DNA of 64,000 nucleotides from an uncultured Mucilaginibacter sp. (GCA_903864275.1 CAIPFE010000030.1:32462-96461); one strand, 5' to 3'; numbered from the stretch's first letter, positions 47,151-57,105 are shown. A program made the numbers and translations. Notes: a model not told the origin generated them from the sequence alone.

Positions 47151-49052
47151 TTACTTAGCTATAATCTTAAACTCCGTCCTTCTATTCCTCTTTCGGCCTT
47201 CTTCAGTGTCATTGGGCGCAACGGGCTGTGTTTCACCATAGCCCTTAAATACAAGCCTGGAGGCATCAATTTTATTTGAAATAAGAGATTGGTATACCGA
47301 TTTTGCCCGGTTCTCGGAAAGTATTTGATTGGCCTGATTATTACCCACATTATCCGTGTGACCTGATATTTCGATATGCAAAGTTGGGTTTAAAGTCATA
47401 AATTCTACCAGTTTGGCCAATTCAGCCAGCGACTCGTTCTTTATCTCAAATTTATTGGTATCAAAAAATATGTTATTCAGCACCACTTTATTCCCAACTT
47501 CAATAGGTTCCAGCAAAACAGTTATATTAAAAGGATTTTTAGCTTCATGCCCCACAAGCGAGAAGTTTTCAGAATAAAACAAATAACCGGCTCTCGAAAT
47601 ATTTAGACCATAGTTCTTCCCGGAAGTTAACGTAGCCAGAAAATCGCCCTGATCCGCATCGCTGTAATCCTGGTAAACAGGTACATTTTTCTCAAGATCA
47701 ACTATTTCAACCGCAGCTTCCAGGGGTTGTTTAGTTTTGGCGTCACTTACTGTTCCTTTTACATAGGTTACAATATGTGGCCTTAAACTCATTGGCAGCT
47801 CGAAAGTATAAATATCAAAGCCGCCGCTGCCGTTTAAATTATTAGATGAAAAAAAGGCATCCTTTCCATTGGCGGTCAATGTCAACCCGTTCTCGTCGCC
47901 GTTTGTATTAATAGGATAGCCCAGGTTCTCGGGTTTTTGCCATTTACCGTCTTTGCCGAGGCGGCTAACAAAAAGGTCTTTTCCTCCCAGGCCCGGCCAA
48001 CCGTCCGAGCAAAAATACAATGTGCTATCGTCGGGGTGAATAAAAGGCGATTGCTCATTAAAAGCGGTATTAATATTGGGGCCCAGGTTTTCAGGCTCGC
48101 CCCAGCCTTTGTCTGTTAAAGTTGATTTCCAGATATCATAGCCTCCGTAGCCTCCTTTGCGGTTGCTGACAAAATAAAGCGTACGGCCGTCCGCGCTGAT
48201 GGAAGGCTGCGATTCCCATCCCGGCGTATTTACTGGGGGAGGAAGATCGAATGGCTTAACCCAGTCGTCCCCTTTTTTTTGCGCAATGTAAATATCACAG
48301 CGCCCAAGCCCGTCCGGCCGGTTACAGCCAGTAAAAAAAAGATATTTACCATCCTGGGAAATTGACTGGGCACCTTCATTATACTTAGGCGTATTGATCT
48401 GATCGCTTAAATAAGTGGCAGTTTGCCATTTCCCGTCTACTTTAACACTCTTATAAAAATCTTCATTATTATTTATTTTCCGGGTAAATATGAGGGTGCT
48501 TTCGTCAGCCGTGGCGGTTGGCAAATATTCGTCATCGGCGGTATTGATCTCGGGGCCCATATTAACAGGCTTAAAGGGTACCGGGTGCTGCATCGCATTT
48601 ATACTGAATTTACAGTCACCTATAAGCTTTTGGGCAAGAAAGTTGTTCTGAGGGCTAATGTCAGCATACGTCAAATATTTTGTTAGGTGTTGCTCTGCAT
48701 CTTCGTAATGGGCTATAAAAATTTCTTCGTCGCCAATTTTTAGGTATACAGAACGGTTAAAGTCGGGGTTGAGTGTAAGTACTTTAAGATACTGTTCAAC
48801 AGCAGGTTGATGCTGCTTCATCTGGCGATAAACGTCTCCCAGAACAAAGTGCGCTTCTACAAATTTATCGTCGGCTTCTATCGCCTTCTTTAAATTTGTA
48901 ATAGCATCGTCGTAAAGATTCTCATCTAAACTTTGATTAGCTAAAGCAAAATATTTTATGGCAGACTTATCTGTGGTGGAGAACTCTCGTTGCTGGGAAA
49001 ATGCAAGAAGGGGTAAAAAAAATAACAGAACCGGCAAAATTATAGATCGCAT
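47151..49052 (-). CDS. OmpA-family protein with TPR, PD40 repeats and C-terminal peptidoglycan-binding domain
   Basis: 633 residues: signal peptide (to about residue 20, LLAFSQ), TPR-like repeats (about 30-125), a six-bladed WD40-like PD40 beta-propeller region (about 170-410, repeats of YLFFTGCNRPDGLG, TLYFVSNRKGGYGGYDIWKS, TLYFCSDGWPGLGGKDLF), a carboxypeptidase-regulatory-like domain (about 420-500) and an OmpA/MotB domain (about 510-633, IEISGHTDNVGNNQANQ, LSENRAKSVYQSL). The OmpA domain should bind peptidoglycan from the outer-membrane side. The layout is common in Bacteroidota, including proteins linked to type 9 secretion (PorE-like), but no such genes are nearby. Confidence 0.9.
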   Translation of the reverse strand: MRSIILPVLLFFLPLLAFSQQREFSTTDKSAIKYFALANQSLDENLYDDAITNLKKAIEADDKFVEAHFVLGDVYRQMKQHQPAVEQYLKVLTLNPDFNRSVYLKIGDEEIFIAHYEDAEQHLTKYLTYADISPQNNFLAQKLIGDCKFSINAMQHPVPFKPVNMGPEINTADDEYLPTATADESTLIFTRKINNNEDFYKSVKVDGKWQTATYLSDQINTPKYNEGAQSISQDGKYLFFTGCNRPDGLGRCDIYIAQKKGDDWVKPFDLPPPVNTPGWESQPSISADGRTLYFVSNRKGGYGGYDIWKSTLTDKGWGEPENLGPNINTAFNEQSPFIHPDDSTLYFCSDGWPGLGGKDLFVSRLGKDGKWQKPENLGYPINTNGDENGLTLTANGKDAFFSSNNLNGSGGFDIYTFELPMSLRPHIVTYVKGTVSDAKTKQPLEAAVEIVDLEKNVPVYQDYSDADQGDFLATLTSGKNYGLNISRAGYLFYSENFSLVGHEAKNPFNITVLLEPIEVGNKVVLNNIFFDTNKFEIKNESLAELAKLVEFMTLNPTLHIEISGHTDNVGNNQANQILSENRAKSVYQSLISNKIDASRLVFKGYGETQPVAPNDTEEGRKRNRRTEFKIIAK

Positions 49053-49128
49053 TCCTTTTGATACGGTATATCGTAATCTAAGTTACGTTATTTCTATTAA
49101 AAAGGTTGACTTGGGTTAAAGTTGCTGC

Positions 49129-49189
49129 AAAAGTTGTAATAAGTTGTAAATTTTAACTTTTACAACACTTACAACTTATTTCAACTTTT
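49129..49189. terminator. 21-bp inverted repeat after queE
   Basis: Positions 49129-49149 are complementary to 49169-49189 with one mismatch; arms are made of AAGTTGTAA units. It lies just beyond the queE stop on the minus strand, where a terminator is expected. Confidence 0.65.
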
Positions 49190-49199
49190 ATAACCTTCA

Positions 49200-49823
49200 T
49201 CACGGTATATTCAAATACTTATGCGTTTGCAATGATATTTCCCATTGGGGGTTGTTCATTACATAATCAACTATCAAAGGCGTCATTTCTTTCGACTTTG
49301 ACCATTCGGGCTGGAGATATAGTTTGCAGTTTGGAGAAACCAGTTTTGCATTTTGTTCGGCGAAGGCAAAATCCGATTTATTGAATACGATCACTTTAAG
49401 CTCATCTGCTCTTTCGGCAACGTGATGAACCGGGGCTTTGAACTTTTTTGGCGACAAACATATCCAATCCCAATGGCCCGACAGCGGATAAGCACCTGAT
49501 GTTTCTATAAATGTTTTAATGCCTTTTTTTTGAAGCCCGGCAGTTAGGTAATCAAGGTTATAGATCAATGGTTCGCCGCCGGTTACTACTACAGCTTTGG
49601 ATGGATATTTGGACGCGTTCACGATGATCTGGTCGGCATAAGTAAGCGCATGCAGTTCGGCATCCCAGCTTTCTTTAACATCACACCAGTGGCAGCCAAC
49701 ATCGCAGCCCCCCAGCCGGATAAAATAAGCGGCCTTACCGGTATGGAACCCTTCGCCCTGTATCGTGTAAAACTCTTCCATTAAAGGAAGCTGCGTACCA
49801 TCTTCCGGAATTTGATGTGCCAT
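49200..49823 (-). CDS. queE: 7-carboxy-7-deazaguanine synthase (QueE), radical SAM
   Basis: 207 residues from the ATG at 49823 (a TTG at 49835 would add four residues but overlaps the promoter box). EEFYTIQGEGFHTGKAAYF leads into the CX3CX2C iron-sulfur motif of QueE (CDVGCHWCD), followed by VVTGGEPLIY, the radical SAM GGE motif. The enzyme converts 6-carboxytetrahydropterin to 7-carboxy-7-deazaguanine in queuosine synthesis. Other que genes are not in the window. Confidence 0.94.
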   Translation of the reverse strand: MAHQIPEDGTQLPLMEEFYTIQGEGFHTGKAAYFIRLGGCDVGCHWCDVKESWDAELHALTYADQIIVNASKYPSKAVVVTGGEPLIYNLDYLTAGLQKKGIKTFIETSGAYPLSGHWDWICLSPKKFKAPVHHVAERADELKVIVFNKSDFAFAEQNAKLVSPNCKLYLQPEWSKSKEMTPLIVDYVMNNPQWEISLQTHKYLNIP

Positions 49824-49832
49824 AGTGGGGGG

Positions 49833-49840
49833 CAAATTTA
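49833..49840 (-). promoter_or_regulatory. -7 box TAAATTTG before queE
   Basis: An exact TAnnTTTG match on the minus strand, 9 nt from the queE ATG, predicting a very short or absent leader. The sequence between (CCCCCCACT) is nearly the same as that before the NA37 gene at 61898. Confidence 0.45.
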
Positions 49841-49854
49841 CGTTTTTTAGCTCA

Positions 49855-49960
49855 AAGCGTAAAGCTTAAAGCAGAAAGCTAAAAGTATAGTAAACCAGGA
49901 AATTAGAGTAAAAAAGCTTTCAGCTTTGTGCTTTTCGCTTAAAATGTCTATCATTACTTA
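49855..49960. repeat. AAAGCTTAAAGC-type inverted repeat between queE and lipoprotein gene
   Basis: Left part AAAGCGTAAAGCTTAAAGC and GAAAGCTAAAAG; right part AAGCTTTCAGCTTTGTGC and TTTTCGCTT. The 7-nt-period arms are roughly complementary. It fills most of the gap between divergent queE and the gene at 49972. Confidence 0.6.
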
Positions 49961-49971
49961 AATTTTGCGCT

Positions 49972-50736
49972 ATGAAAAAATTTTACTACCCGGTTCTGTT
50001 TTTCGTACTGCTTTGCCTTTCATCATGTGTTGATATTGAAGAACACTATGATTTTAAACCCGATGGCTCCTGTAATGTATTGTACAGTTTTGATATGAGC
50101 AGCGCTGTGTCGGTATTGATGAACCTGATGACCGATTCGATAAAAGAAACGCCACAATTTTCGATCGTAAAAGATACAACCCTTAATTTTTATTCGGCGC
50201 TGCCCGATAGCACACAGCAGCGGATGACCCTTGAAGAAGCAAATATGGCCAAAGGAAGCAGCCTTTCAGTAAAAATGGATCTGCAAAAAAATATAATGAA
50301 AGTGGGGATCAACCATGTAGCTAAAAACTCAGCGGACCTGGCGTACTACCTGAAACACCTTTCGAAAATGTCCCTAAACGACCAGTTGAACAGTGTAGCG
50401 AAAAATCATAAACCAACCGGAGGGTTTGATGCTGAGCAACTGGTGGCCGGGGAGGATTATTACTCGTACGAAATCACGCCGCATAAATTTTACAGGATAA
50501 TTGACAAAGCAAAGTTCAATGCATTTTTAAAGAAGACCTCTTCTGCCTTCTCGATGGCCAAGGCAATGCTGATTGATATGCCGTACAAGGTAGTCCTGAA
50601 TTTTGCTAAGCCTGTAAAAAGCGTGCACAACCCTAAAGCCATCGTATCAGCCGACAGAAAAAGGGTAACCCTGGTGACTAATATGGATGATGTGATGAAG
50701 AATCCGTCGGTGATGAATTTGAAGATTGACTTTTAA
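49972..50736 (+). CDS. Uncharacterised lipoprotein
   Basis: 254 residues. The signal peptide ends in a lipobox (CLSSC, C19), predicting an anchored lipoprotein. The mature part opens VDIEEHYDFKPDGSCNVLYSFDMSS, a pattern seen in Bacteroidota proteins of unknown function, then has mixed alpha/beta character without a recognisable catalytic motif. The following gene (50846) is in the same direction, 109 bp away. I do not recognise a function. Confidence 0.7.
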   Translation: MKKFYYPVLFFVLLCLSSCVDIEEHYDFKPDGSCNVLYSFDMSSAVSVLMNLMTDSIKETPQFSIVKDTTLNFYSALPDSTQQRMTLEEANMAKGSSLSVKMDLQKNIMKVGINHVAKNSADLAYYLKHLSKMSLNDQLNSVAKNHKPTGGFDAEQLVAGEDYYSYEITPHKFYRIIDKAKFNAFLKKTSSAFSMAKAMLIDMPYKVVLNFAKPVKSVHNPKAIVSADRKRVTLVTNMDDVMKNPSVMNLKIDF

Positions 50737-50779
50737 TTAACACGAATTTCACGAATTAACCCGAATTTGGCGAATTGAT

Positions 50780-50842
50780 GGACTATGCCATAAGTTCCTG
50801 AAATCTAAATCCGAAATCCAACATCCGAAATCCGAAATTAAA
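50780..50842. repeat. ATCCGAAATCC repeat before gene at 50846
   Basis: Tandem degenerate 7-nt units (AAATCCG, AAATCCA, CATCCGA) end directly before the ATG at 50846. A second degenerate repeat (CACGAATTTCACGAATT) follows the upstream stop. Confidence 0.55.
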
Positions 50843-50845
50843 TAC

Positions 50846-51283
50846 ATGAATACCCGAGCTATAGATTACGTTACCGAAGATTTTTATGAATCACTAAGCT
50901 TTATGGACGGCGAACTGCCCGACCTTGATACCGTAAGGGAATTATTTTATGCCGATGGCTTACTGATAAATAATAGCTTCGGCAAACCTGTAAGGTTTAC
51001 TGTTGAATCATTTATAGAGTCGTTGCAAATGCAAATGGAAGAAGGCAAGTTGCTGCAGTTTATGCAAAGGGAGCTTTATTCGAAAACCGAAATATTTGGC
51101 CGTGTAGCGCAACGGGTAAGTGTTTATGAATACAGCTTTTCGTACTATGAAACCGACAACCTGCCCAGGGGAATAAACTATATCCAATTTATCCAGGAAG
51201 ATGATAATTGGCGCATCAGCTCAATGGCCTGGAATGATGAAAGTGAAAATAACAGGATTACGTTGGAATGGGTTAGTAGGTGA
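50846..51283 (+). CDS. Small NTF2/SnoaL-like protein, function unknown
   Basis: 145 residues without a signal peptide. The pattern (DFYESLSFMDGELPDLDTVRELF, VESFIESLQMQMEEG, then beta strands with FGRVAQRVSVYEYSF and YIQFIQEDDNWRISSMAWND) fits the cone-shaped NTF2-like fold, where a helical N terminus packs against a curved sheet. It could be a small enzyme or binding protein. The stop codon lies inside the left arm of a perfect hairpin. Confidence 0.65.
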   Translation: MNTRAIDYVTEDFYESLSFMDGELPDLDTVRELFYADGLLINNSFGKPVRFTVESFIESLQMQMEEGKLLQFMQRELYSKTEIFGRVAQRVSVYEYSFSYYETDNLPRGINYIQFIQEDDNWRISSMAWNDESENNRITLEWVSR

Positions 51284-51335
51284 GTGGTGAATAGTGAGTA
51301 GTCAATTTTTTCACTACTCACTATTCACCACTCAC
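51280..51335. terminator. Perfect 23-bp inverted repeat between convergent genes
   Basis: Arms 51280-51302 and 51313-51335 are exactly complementary with a 10-nt T-rich loop. Units of the arm are 7 nt (GTGAGTG, GTGAATA, GTGAGTA). The left arm includes the TGA stop at 51281-51283; the right arm ends three bases before the folD stop codon. A bidirectional terminator is likely. Confidence 0.8.
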
Positions 51336-51338
51336 CAC

Positions 51339-52217
51339 TCACTTATAAACTTCCTTATTAGCCGAAGCCAAAGTATTTCTCAGCAACCCAATAATGGTCA
51401 TCAAACCAACACCGCCGGGCACCGGGGTTATCCATGATGCCTTTGGGGCTACATTTTCAAAATCAACATCGCCGTAAAGTTTAAAGCCTGATTTTGTAAC
51501 TGTAGAAGTTTCGCGGTTCATGCCTACATCGACCACCACAACGCCTTCTTTCACCATATCGGCAGTAATGAAATTCTTTTTGCCGATGGCGACAATAAGG
51601 ATATCCGCCTGCAAAGTAAAATTTTTAATATCCGGCGTGCGGCTGTGGCAAATGGTAACGGTACAATTGCCGGGGTAGGTATTACGCGCCATCAAAATAC
51701 TGATCGGTGACCCTACAATATTGCTGCGCCCAACCACCACACAGTGCTTGCCCGAAGTCTCTATATTATATTCTTTCAGCATTAAAGTAATCCCAAAAGG
51801 CGTAGCCGGTATGAATGAGGGCAAATTACGCTGCATCCGGCCCAGGTTAACAGGGTGGAAGCCGTCTACATCCTTCCGGTAATCAATTTTTTCAGTCACT
51901 TTTTCAGGATCAATATGTTTAGGCAGCGGCAGTTGCACAATAATACCGTCGATATCCGCATCGGCGTTTAGTTCGGCTACTTTTTGTAGCAACTCATCCT
52001 CGGTGACATCATTTTCATACCTTACCAAAGAAGATTTAAAACCTACCTGCTCACAGTTTTTTATTTTGCTGGCCACATAGGTTTCACTGCCGCCATCGTG
52101 GCCTACCAAAACGGCAACCAAATGTGGTTTGCGCCCGGTCTCGGCTAATATTTTCGCCGCGCCTCCGGCTATTTCGCCTTTAAGTTTTTCCGATACGTAT
52201 TTTCCGTCGAGTAACAT
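51339..52217 (-). CDS. folD: Bifunctional methylenetetrahydrofolate dehydrogenase / methenyltetrahydrofolate cyclohydrolase
   Basis: 292 residues from the ATG at 52217, where [13 protein letters not shown] matches the usual FolD start; the ORF extends 11 codons further without support. Catalytic-site region [15 protein letters not shown] includes the conserved Tyr and Lys, [14 protein letters not shown] follows, then the NADP-binding [14 protein letters not shown] and the C-terminal [13 protein letters not shown]. It interconverts one-carbon folate forms. It is 34 bp downstream of the orphan nuclease gene, in the same direction. Confidence 0.95.
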   Translation of the reverse strand: MLLDGKYVSEKLKGEIAGGAAKILAETGRKPHLVAVLVGHDGGSETYVASKIKNCEQVGFKSSLVRYENDVTEDELLQKVAELNADADIDGIIVQLPLPKHIDPEKVTEKIDYRKDVDGFHPVNLGRMQRNLPSFIPATPFGITLMLKEYNIETSGKHCVVVGRSNIVGSPISILMARNTYPGNCTVTICHSRTPDIKNFTLQADILIVAIGKKNFITADMVKEGVVVVDVGMNRETSTVTKSGFKLYGDVDFENVAPKASWITPVPGGVGLMTIIGLLRNTLASANKEVYK

Positions 52218-52251
52218 GTTTAGATATGAGATTTGAGATAGAACATTCAAA

Positions 52252-53283
52252 TTATATAATGTGAATCTTATTCAGATTTTGAAGAAATTTATCAATTTTT
52301 ATTTCAGATATTTCTCCATTGTCAATCAGCAACTCTCTGAATTTGTTTAAATCAAAAAGCCTTGGTTTTTCAATTTTGTTTGCCAGAATTTTAAGTAATA
52401 AACGTGAACTTAAAAACGTAATAGAGACATGAGTTTCAAGGGCTAATCTTTTAACAGACGTTTCAGGAATCGATAAAAATTTACTTGAAACCACTAAAAA
52501 ATAAAATTTATCAAATCCGTCACTTTGCAACCTATTTGCATAAGATTTTATATATTCTACGAAAGTTCTGTCATCAGTCCCGAATTTATAGCCATCACTC
52601 CTTGACTTTGAATCTATTATAATTGCATATCTTGGATTAGATTTATAAAGAGCAATTCCATCAGGTTTTCTGCCTGTCCCCTGTCCATACTGCTTTACTT
52701 CAAATCCGAGCATTTCAAAAGAAGAGTTAACCTTTTTTTCAAATTCAAGAGACATCTTATCATTATATGACAAGTCTATTAAATCTTGAACAATAGGAGG
52801 TATGTATTTTTGAACCTGTAGGTTTAATTTTTCCGAGCTACCATCTAATTCGGGTTGTGACGGAAATTTATTCGGTATGAGATCTAAAACATCTTTCCAT
52901 TCAGGTTGACCATATGCAAAATCTCTAAACTTCTGTGGCATTTCTGTCCATCCAATTTTATGACTCTGTGTAATTCCACTAACTGATGGGGTATAGCGAC
53001 GAAATTTCCATTCCGCTTCCACAGGATGTTTTCCAAGTTCTCTAAATAAATTGCCGTATTTAATTAAAATCTGTTCAAAGTCGGATTTATCCATACCAAA
53101 AGATTTTGGCATATCACCACATTCCTCAACAAGTTTAGTCCAAGCATTAGCTCCGAAAAAATATTCTAATTTGTTTTTTGAAATTCCGGCTTCTTTATAA
53201 AATTCAGTGCTCGACGGTTGATGTCCTAAATGGTTTTTTAGTTGAGTATAAAGAATAGTTATATCAGACTTATCATTAATCAT
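52252..53283 (-). CDS. PD-(D/E)xK nuclease-like protein with HNH-associated N-terminal repeats
   Basis: 343 residues. The N-terminal half resembles two homing-endonuclease-associated repeats (about 12-57, [14 protein letters not shown] ... [16 protein letters not shown]; and about 70-120, [14 protein letters not shown]), probable DNA-binding modules. The C-terminal half has a restriction-endonuclease-like core: E180/E182 in a helix, P207-D208, then D224-x-K226 in IIIDSKS after a hydrophobic strand. No methyltransferase is adjacent. The gene is visibly AT-richer than its neighbours: by-eye counts of three 60-base lines give roughly 22, 27 and 37% G+C, against about 45% in one line of lepA. This suggests recent acquisition between lepA and folD. 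Function could be defence or a selfish element; activity unproven. Confidence 0.72.
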   Translation of the reverse strand: MINDKSDITILYTQLKNHLGHQPSSTEFYKEAGISKNKLEYFFGANAWTKLVEECGDMPKSFGMDKSDFEQILIKYGNLFRELGKHPVEAEWKFRRYTPSVSGITQSHKIGWTEMPQKFRDFAYGQPEWKDVLDLIPNKFPSQPELDGSSEKLNLQVQKYIPPIVQDLIDLSYNDKMSLEFEKKVNSSFEMLGFEVKQYGQGTGRKPDGIALYKSNPRYAIIIDSKSRSDGYKFGTDDRTFVEYIKSYANRLQSDGFDKFYFLVVSSKFLSIPETSVKRLALETHVSITFLSSRLLLKILANKIEKPRLFDLNKFRELLIDNGEISEIKIDKFLQNLNKIHII

Positions 53284-53337
53284 TATATAAACTGATTAAG
53301 TGTAAATACATTACATATTTGAAATCTCGGGTCTAAA

Positions 53338-55125
53338 TTAATCTAACTTTAAAACCGCCATGAACGCGGATTGTGGAATTTCCACATTCCCAACTTGCCG
53401 CATGCGTTTCTTGCCTTTTTTCTGTTTTTCCAATAGTTTACGCTTACGCGATATATCACCGCCATAACATTTGGCGGTAACATCCTTGCGCAGGGCCTTT
53501 ACTGTTTCACGGGCGATGATCTTTGCACCAATGGATGCCTGTATAATAATTTCAAACTGCTGGCGTGGTAAAAGTTCCTTCAGCTTTTCGCAGATCTTTT
53601 TCCCGAAATCGTAGGAGTTTCCCCTGAATATTAGCGAAGATAAGGCATCAACCGGTTCGGCATTTAAGCGGATATCCAAACGTACCAGATCAGATTTACG
53701 ATAGCCGATCTGGTGGTAATCAAACGAGGCATAACCTTTGGATATGGTTTTCAGCTTGTCATAAAAATCAAAAACGATCTCGCCCATTGGCATTTCGAAG
53801 ATTAGCTCCACACGATCTGAGGTAAGATACGATTGATTTTTTATGTAACCCCGTTTCTGTATACAAAGTGACATCACCGGCCCTACAAATTCTGATTTGG
53901 TTATGATTGTGGCTTTAATATAAGGCTCTTCCACATAATCGATCTTGCTGGGATCGGGGAGGTCTGATGGATTATTTACGGTAATAGGAGCGCCTTTTGT
54001 GGTATAAGCGATGTAGGACACGTTGGGAACGGTTGTGATCACCGTCATATCAAACTCGCGTTCAAGCCGTTCCTGGATGATCTCCATGTGCAGCATCCCC
54101 AAAAATCCGCAGCGAAAACCAAATCCCAATGCCGCCGATGACTCGGGCTCGTAAACCAATGCGGCATCGTTTAGCTGCAGCTTACCCATGGAGTCGCGTA
54201 GCTCTTCATAATCTTCGGTATCAACCGGGTAAATACCGGCAAACACCATTGGTTTTACTTCTTCAAAACCCTGTATCCCTGCTTCGCAGGGGCGGTCAAC
54301 ATGGGTGATGGTATCGCCCACCTTAACTTCGCGGGCCTCTTTTATGCCCGAAATAATATAGCCGACATCCCCGGTTTTGATCACATCCCTGGGCGATTGC
54401 TTTAATTTTAAAGTGCCTACTTCATCGGCGTTGTATTGCTTTTCAGTGGCAAAGAACTTTACCTTTTCACCTTTCCTGATCTCACCATTCACCACTTTAA
54501 AATAAGCTACGATACCCCTGAACGAGTTAAAAACCGAATCAAATATCAAAGCCTGCAATGGCGCTTTCGGGTCGCCGACAGGGTGGGGGATGCGTTCAAC
54601 AATCGCGCGTAAAATATCATGCACGCCCATCCCTGTTTTGCCAGAAGCGGCGATAATTTCTTCGCGTTTACAGCCGATCAGCTCAACTATCTGGTCTTTT
54701 ACTTCCTCGGGCATAGCGCCGGGGAGGTCCATTTTATTCAGGATAGGGATAATTTCAAGATCGTTCTCTAAAGCTAAATACAGGTTTGATATAGTTTGCG
54801 CCTGTATGCCCTGTGCTGCGTCAACAATTAATAAAGCGCCTTCACAGGCGGCTATGGAACGCGAAACTTCGTAGGAGAAATCCACATGGCCTGGGGTATC
54901 TATCAGGTTCAGAATATACTTCTGCCCGTCAAGCTCATAATCCATCTGTATGGCATGACTTTTTATCGTGATACCGCGCTCGCGCTCAAGATCCATGTCG
55001 TCCAGCAATTGCGCCTGCGATTCGCGCTGGGTAATGGTATTGGTATATTCAAGCAGCCGGTCGGCAAGTGTACTTTTACCGTGGTCGATATGCGCTATGA
55101 TACAAAAATTACGAATGTACTCCAT
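53338..55125 (-). CDS. lepA: Translation elongation factor 4 (LepA)
   Basis: 595 residues, normal length. GTPase motifs: G1 [10 protein letters not shown] near residue 10, G3 DTPGHVDF, G4 NKMDLP. EF-G-like domains follow, and the LepA-specific C-terminal domain ends [18 protein letters not shown]. It acts on the ribosome as a back-translocase/initiation-phase factor. A TATTTTTG -7 box lies 8 nt before the start codon. Confidence 0.97.
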   Translation of the reverse strand: MEYIRNFCIIAHIDHGKSTLADRLLEYTNTITQRESQAQLLDDMDLERERGITIKSHAIQMDYELDGQKYILNLIDTPGHVDFSYEVSRSIAACEGALLIVDAAQGIQAQTISNLYLALENDLEIIPILNKMDLPGAMPEEVKDQIVELIGCKREEIIAASGKTGMGVHDILRAIVERIPHPVGDPKAPLQALIFDSVFNSFRGIVAYFKVVNGEIRKGEKVKFFATEKQYNADEVGTLKLKQSPRDVIKTGDVGYIISGIKEAREVKVGDTITHVDRPCEAGIQGFEEVKPMVFAGIYPVDTEDYEELRDSMGKLQLNDAALVYEPESSAALGFGFRCGFLGMLHMEIIQERLEREFDMTVITTVPNVSYIAYTTKGAPITVNNPSDLPDPSKIDYVEEPYIKATIITKSEFVGPVMSLCIQKRGYIKNQSYLTSDRVELIFEMPMGEIVFDFYDKLKTISKGYASFDYHQIGYRKSDLVRLDIRLNAEPVDALSSLIFRGNSYDFGKKICEKLKELLPRQQFEIIIQASIGAKIIARETVKALRKDVTAKCYGGDISRKRKLLEKQKKGKKRMRQVGNVEIPQSAFMAVLKLD

Positions 55126-55133
55126 TTGAAGCG

Positions 55134-55141
55134 CAAAAATA
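55134..55141 (-). promoter_or_regulatory. -7 box TATTTTTG before lepA
   Basis: A TAnnTTTG match on the minus strand, 8 nt from the lepA ATG at 55125; near-leaderless transcript predicted. No -33 element recognised. Confidence 0.4.
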
Positions 55142-55276
55142 GCATTTTATCGTGGATTACACCGATTGCTTAGGGCGATTACACCGATTTTGTTTTGGGA
55201 CTACCTCGATCCCTTGATGATTTTGAGTGATTTGCGGGGAGCTAATGGTCAAAAGGCGGCCTCTACAAACTACCTA

Positions 55277-56938
55277 TTACTTCTCCACCCCCTCAACAAA
55301 CACCGGCCTCTCCGTAACCTCGATTTTCAATTTACCATTTACCGTATTAACTTGTCTTTTATCCATCAAGTCTGCGCCGATTTTGAGGTGATAAATATTA
55401 GCTTTTGCAGCTTTTCCCAAATCTAAAGTATAACTGCCTTTTCGGCCGGTTTCATCGGGGATCATTAGCACATACATGATTTTGTCGCCCAATTTATATT
55501 GGTCAACCAAAGGGTCTTTGCTGATGGTTTTAATATAATTATAATCGCCCATCAGTTTGCTGGTTTGCAGGATATAATCGGCGGCGGGGCGGCGTTTTGT
55601 CCCTTCGGCCAGGCCGGAGGTGGCATATTGGGTAGTACCGCCTGCATGATCGTCAAAAAGCTGGTAAAAGAAAACGCGTTTTATGCCATAGCGGATATAA
55701 AATAACGAGGTGCGTATGATCCAGTCGGCCTGGTTTTCGAGTACTGTTTTTTTACCGATTGGTTCTGCCTTTTGGTAACTTTCCTGGTTAATGTCATAGC
55801 CTGTTTCGGTGAGCCATACCTCGGGGTGTTGCGGCAAGCTGTTGGCCAGCTTTACAAAAGCATTCGCAATACTGCCATCGTTCGAAACCTCGGGCGCTAT
55901 GCCTGTGGTGGCACGTTTATGCGTCCGTACATCACCGTTGTTGGAGTATAAGTGGTAATTTATTACATCAAAACAGAGGTTAACACTGCGGTCTTTTTTA
56001 TAACCCCGGTATTTTTTGCACCAATTGATCATCCTTTGTACATAATTGATATCAGCCGAGGCCAAACCGCCCATCACCACCTGCATATTTGGGTCGGCCG
56101 TTTTTACCCCGGCATTTGGCCCGAGCTTGCCCATATTGCCATCATAAAAAGCCGACATATTTGCAGCGTATTCTTCCGGGTTCTGATGGGTTTCATCTGC
56201 TCCCCACCACCTGTCGCGCTCATTGCCGCATTCCATATATTTTATCAGCCCCATGCCGATTTTTAGCTGGTTGGGTATATCATCGGGGTAACGTTTTTTG
56301 GTTACTACTTTGACTAATGAAGGATTTATATTTTTGTTGTAGCCATACCGGGCCGCAAATTGGAAAGCTGTCCGTGCCTGGTCGGCGTACGATGCCGGGT
56401 TACTAAGGCTTTGTCCGTAAGGGACAGGAGCATTGTCATTATCACGTGAACTTGCCGGGTAGGTGTTCATCATCCATTCCGGTATATTTTTTAGGTCAAC
56501 CAATACCAAAATACCGTCCCGCTTGCAGCGTTCATAAATAATATCGTAATTCCAGTTGCCGCTAAAGGCTGGATTAAAGGTGTAATCGCCCTTTGTGCTC
56601 TCGATCCTGTTCCAGTTAAGGTAATGCCTCACCGCGCTGAAAGTTTTTATCAGGGCCATATTATCCTCATAAATATGTTTTCGGTCATTAGGACTGCCGG
56701 GGTTCTCCAGGAAGTTCCATTCATATCCATTAATCCCAAACATGTTTTTTAAGGGGGTGGGACTGCCGGGGCGGACAACATTTACCGCCGGTTCGTTTAT
56801 AGCGCTGATATGGGTAGTATCAGGCGCTGTAGCAGATATGTTTTTAAAAGCGACACTATCGGCATCCGAATCTGCATTGTTACAATTGCTGAGAAATAGT
56901 ACGCCGAAAAGGAAAAGAAAATTACAGTGGAATTTCAT
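55277..56938 (-). CDS. Putative clan GH-A glycoside hydrolase, lipoprotein
   Basis: 553 residues. The signal peptide has a lipobox (LSNC, C19), so it should be membrane-anchored. A TIM-barrel-like domain follows: MFGINGYEWNF, SAVRHYLNWNRIE, VLVDLKNIPEWM, then YMECGNERDRWWG whose E240 sits where clan GH-A enzymes carry the acid/base (NE pair), and VWLTETGYD whose E378 fits the nucleophile. A short beta-domain (about 465-550) follows, as in GH39/GH30/GH5-type enzymes. The exact family cannot be fixed by eye. It stands alone between lepA and proS. Confidence 0.72.
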   Translation of the reverse strand: MKFHCNFLFLFGVLFLSNCNNADSDADSVAFKNISATAPDTTHISAINEPAVNVVRPGSPTPLKNMFGINGYEWNFLENPGSPNDRKHIYEDNMALIKTFSAVRHYLNWNRIESTKGDYTFNPAFSGNWNYDIIYERCKRDGILVLVDLKNIPEWMMNTYPASSRDNDNAPVPYGQSLSNPASYADQARTAFQFAARYGYNKNINPSLVKVVTKKRYPDDIPNQLKIGMGLIKYMECGNERDRWWGADETHQNPEEYAANMSAFYDGNMGKLGPNAGVKTADPNMQVVMGGLASADINYVQRMINWCKKYRGYKKDRSVNLCFDVINYHLYSNNGDVRTHKRATTGIAPEVSNDGSIANAFVKLANSLPQHPEVWLTETGYDINQESYQKAEPIGKKTVLENQADWIIRTSLFYIRYGIKRVFFYQLFDDHAGGTTQYATSGLAEGTKRRPAADYILQTSKLMGDYNYIKTISKDPLVDQYKLGDKIMYVLMIPDETGRKGSYTLDLGKAAKANIYHLKIGADLMDKRQVNTVNGKLKIEVTERPVFVEGVEK

Positions 56939-56984
56939 TCAGATAAATATTTTCAATTATACGTATTATTTGGGTTTTGGTTTT

Positions 56985-57030
56985 TCGAATTAATTTCGGA
57001 TATCGGAATTTCGATTTCGGATGTTAAAAT
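56985..57030. repeat. ATTTCGG-family repeat upstream of proS
   Basis: AATTTCGGATATCGGAATTT then CGATTTCGGATG: a short imperfect palindrome with 7-nt spacing, of the same family as 26018 and 35720, in the gap before proS. Confidence 0.5.
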
Positions 57031-57105
57031 TTCTTCAAAATCAAAGAAATCTGTAAAATCCGTTTAATCCCGGTTCAGACAAGGGGGGCTTACCATATAA
57101 ATTTA

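Noticed and set aside
52252..53283. Restriction-modification system
   Set aside because: Only a nuclease-like gene is present; neighbours are folD and lepA, with no methyltransferase or specificity subunit.
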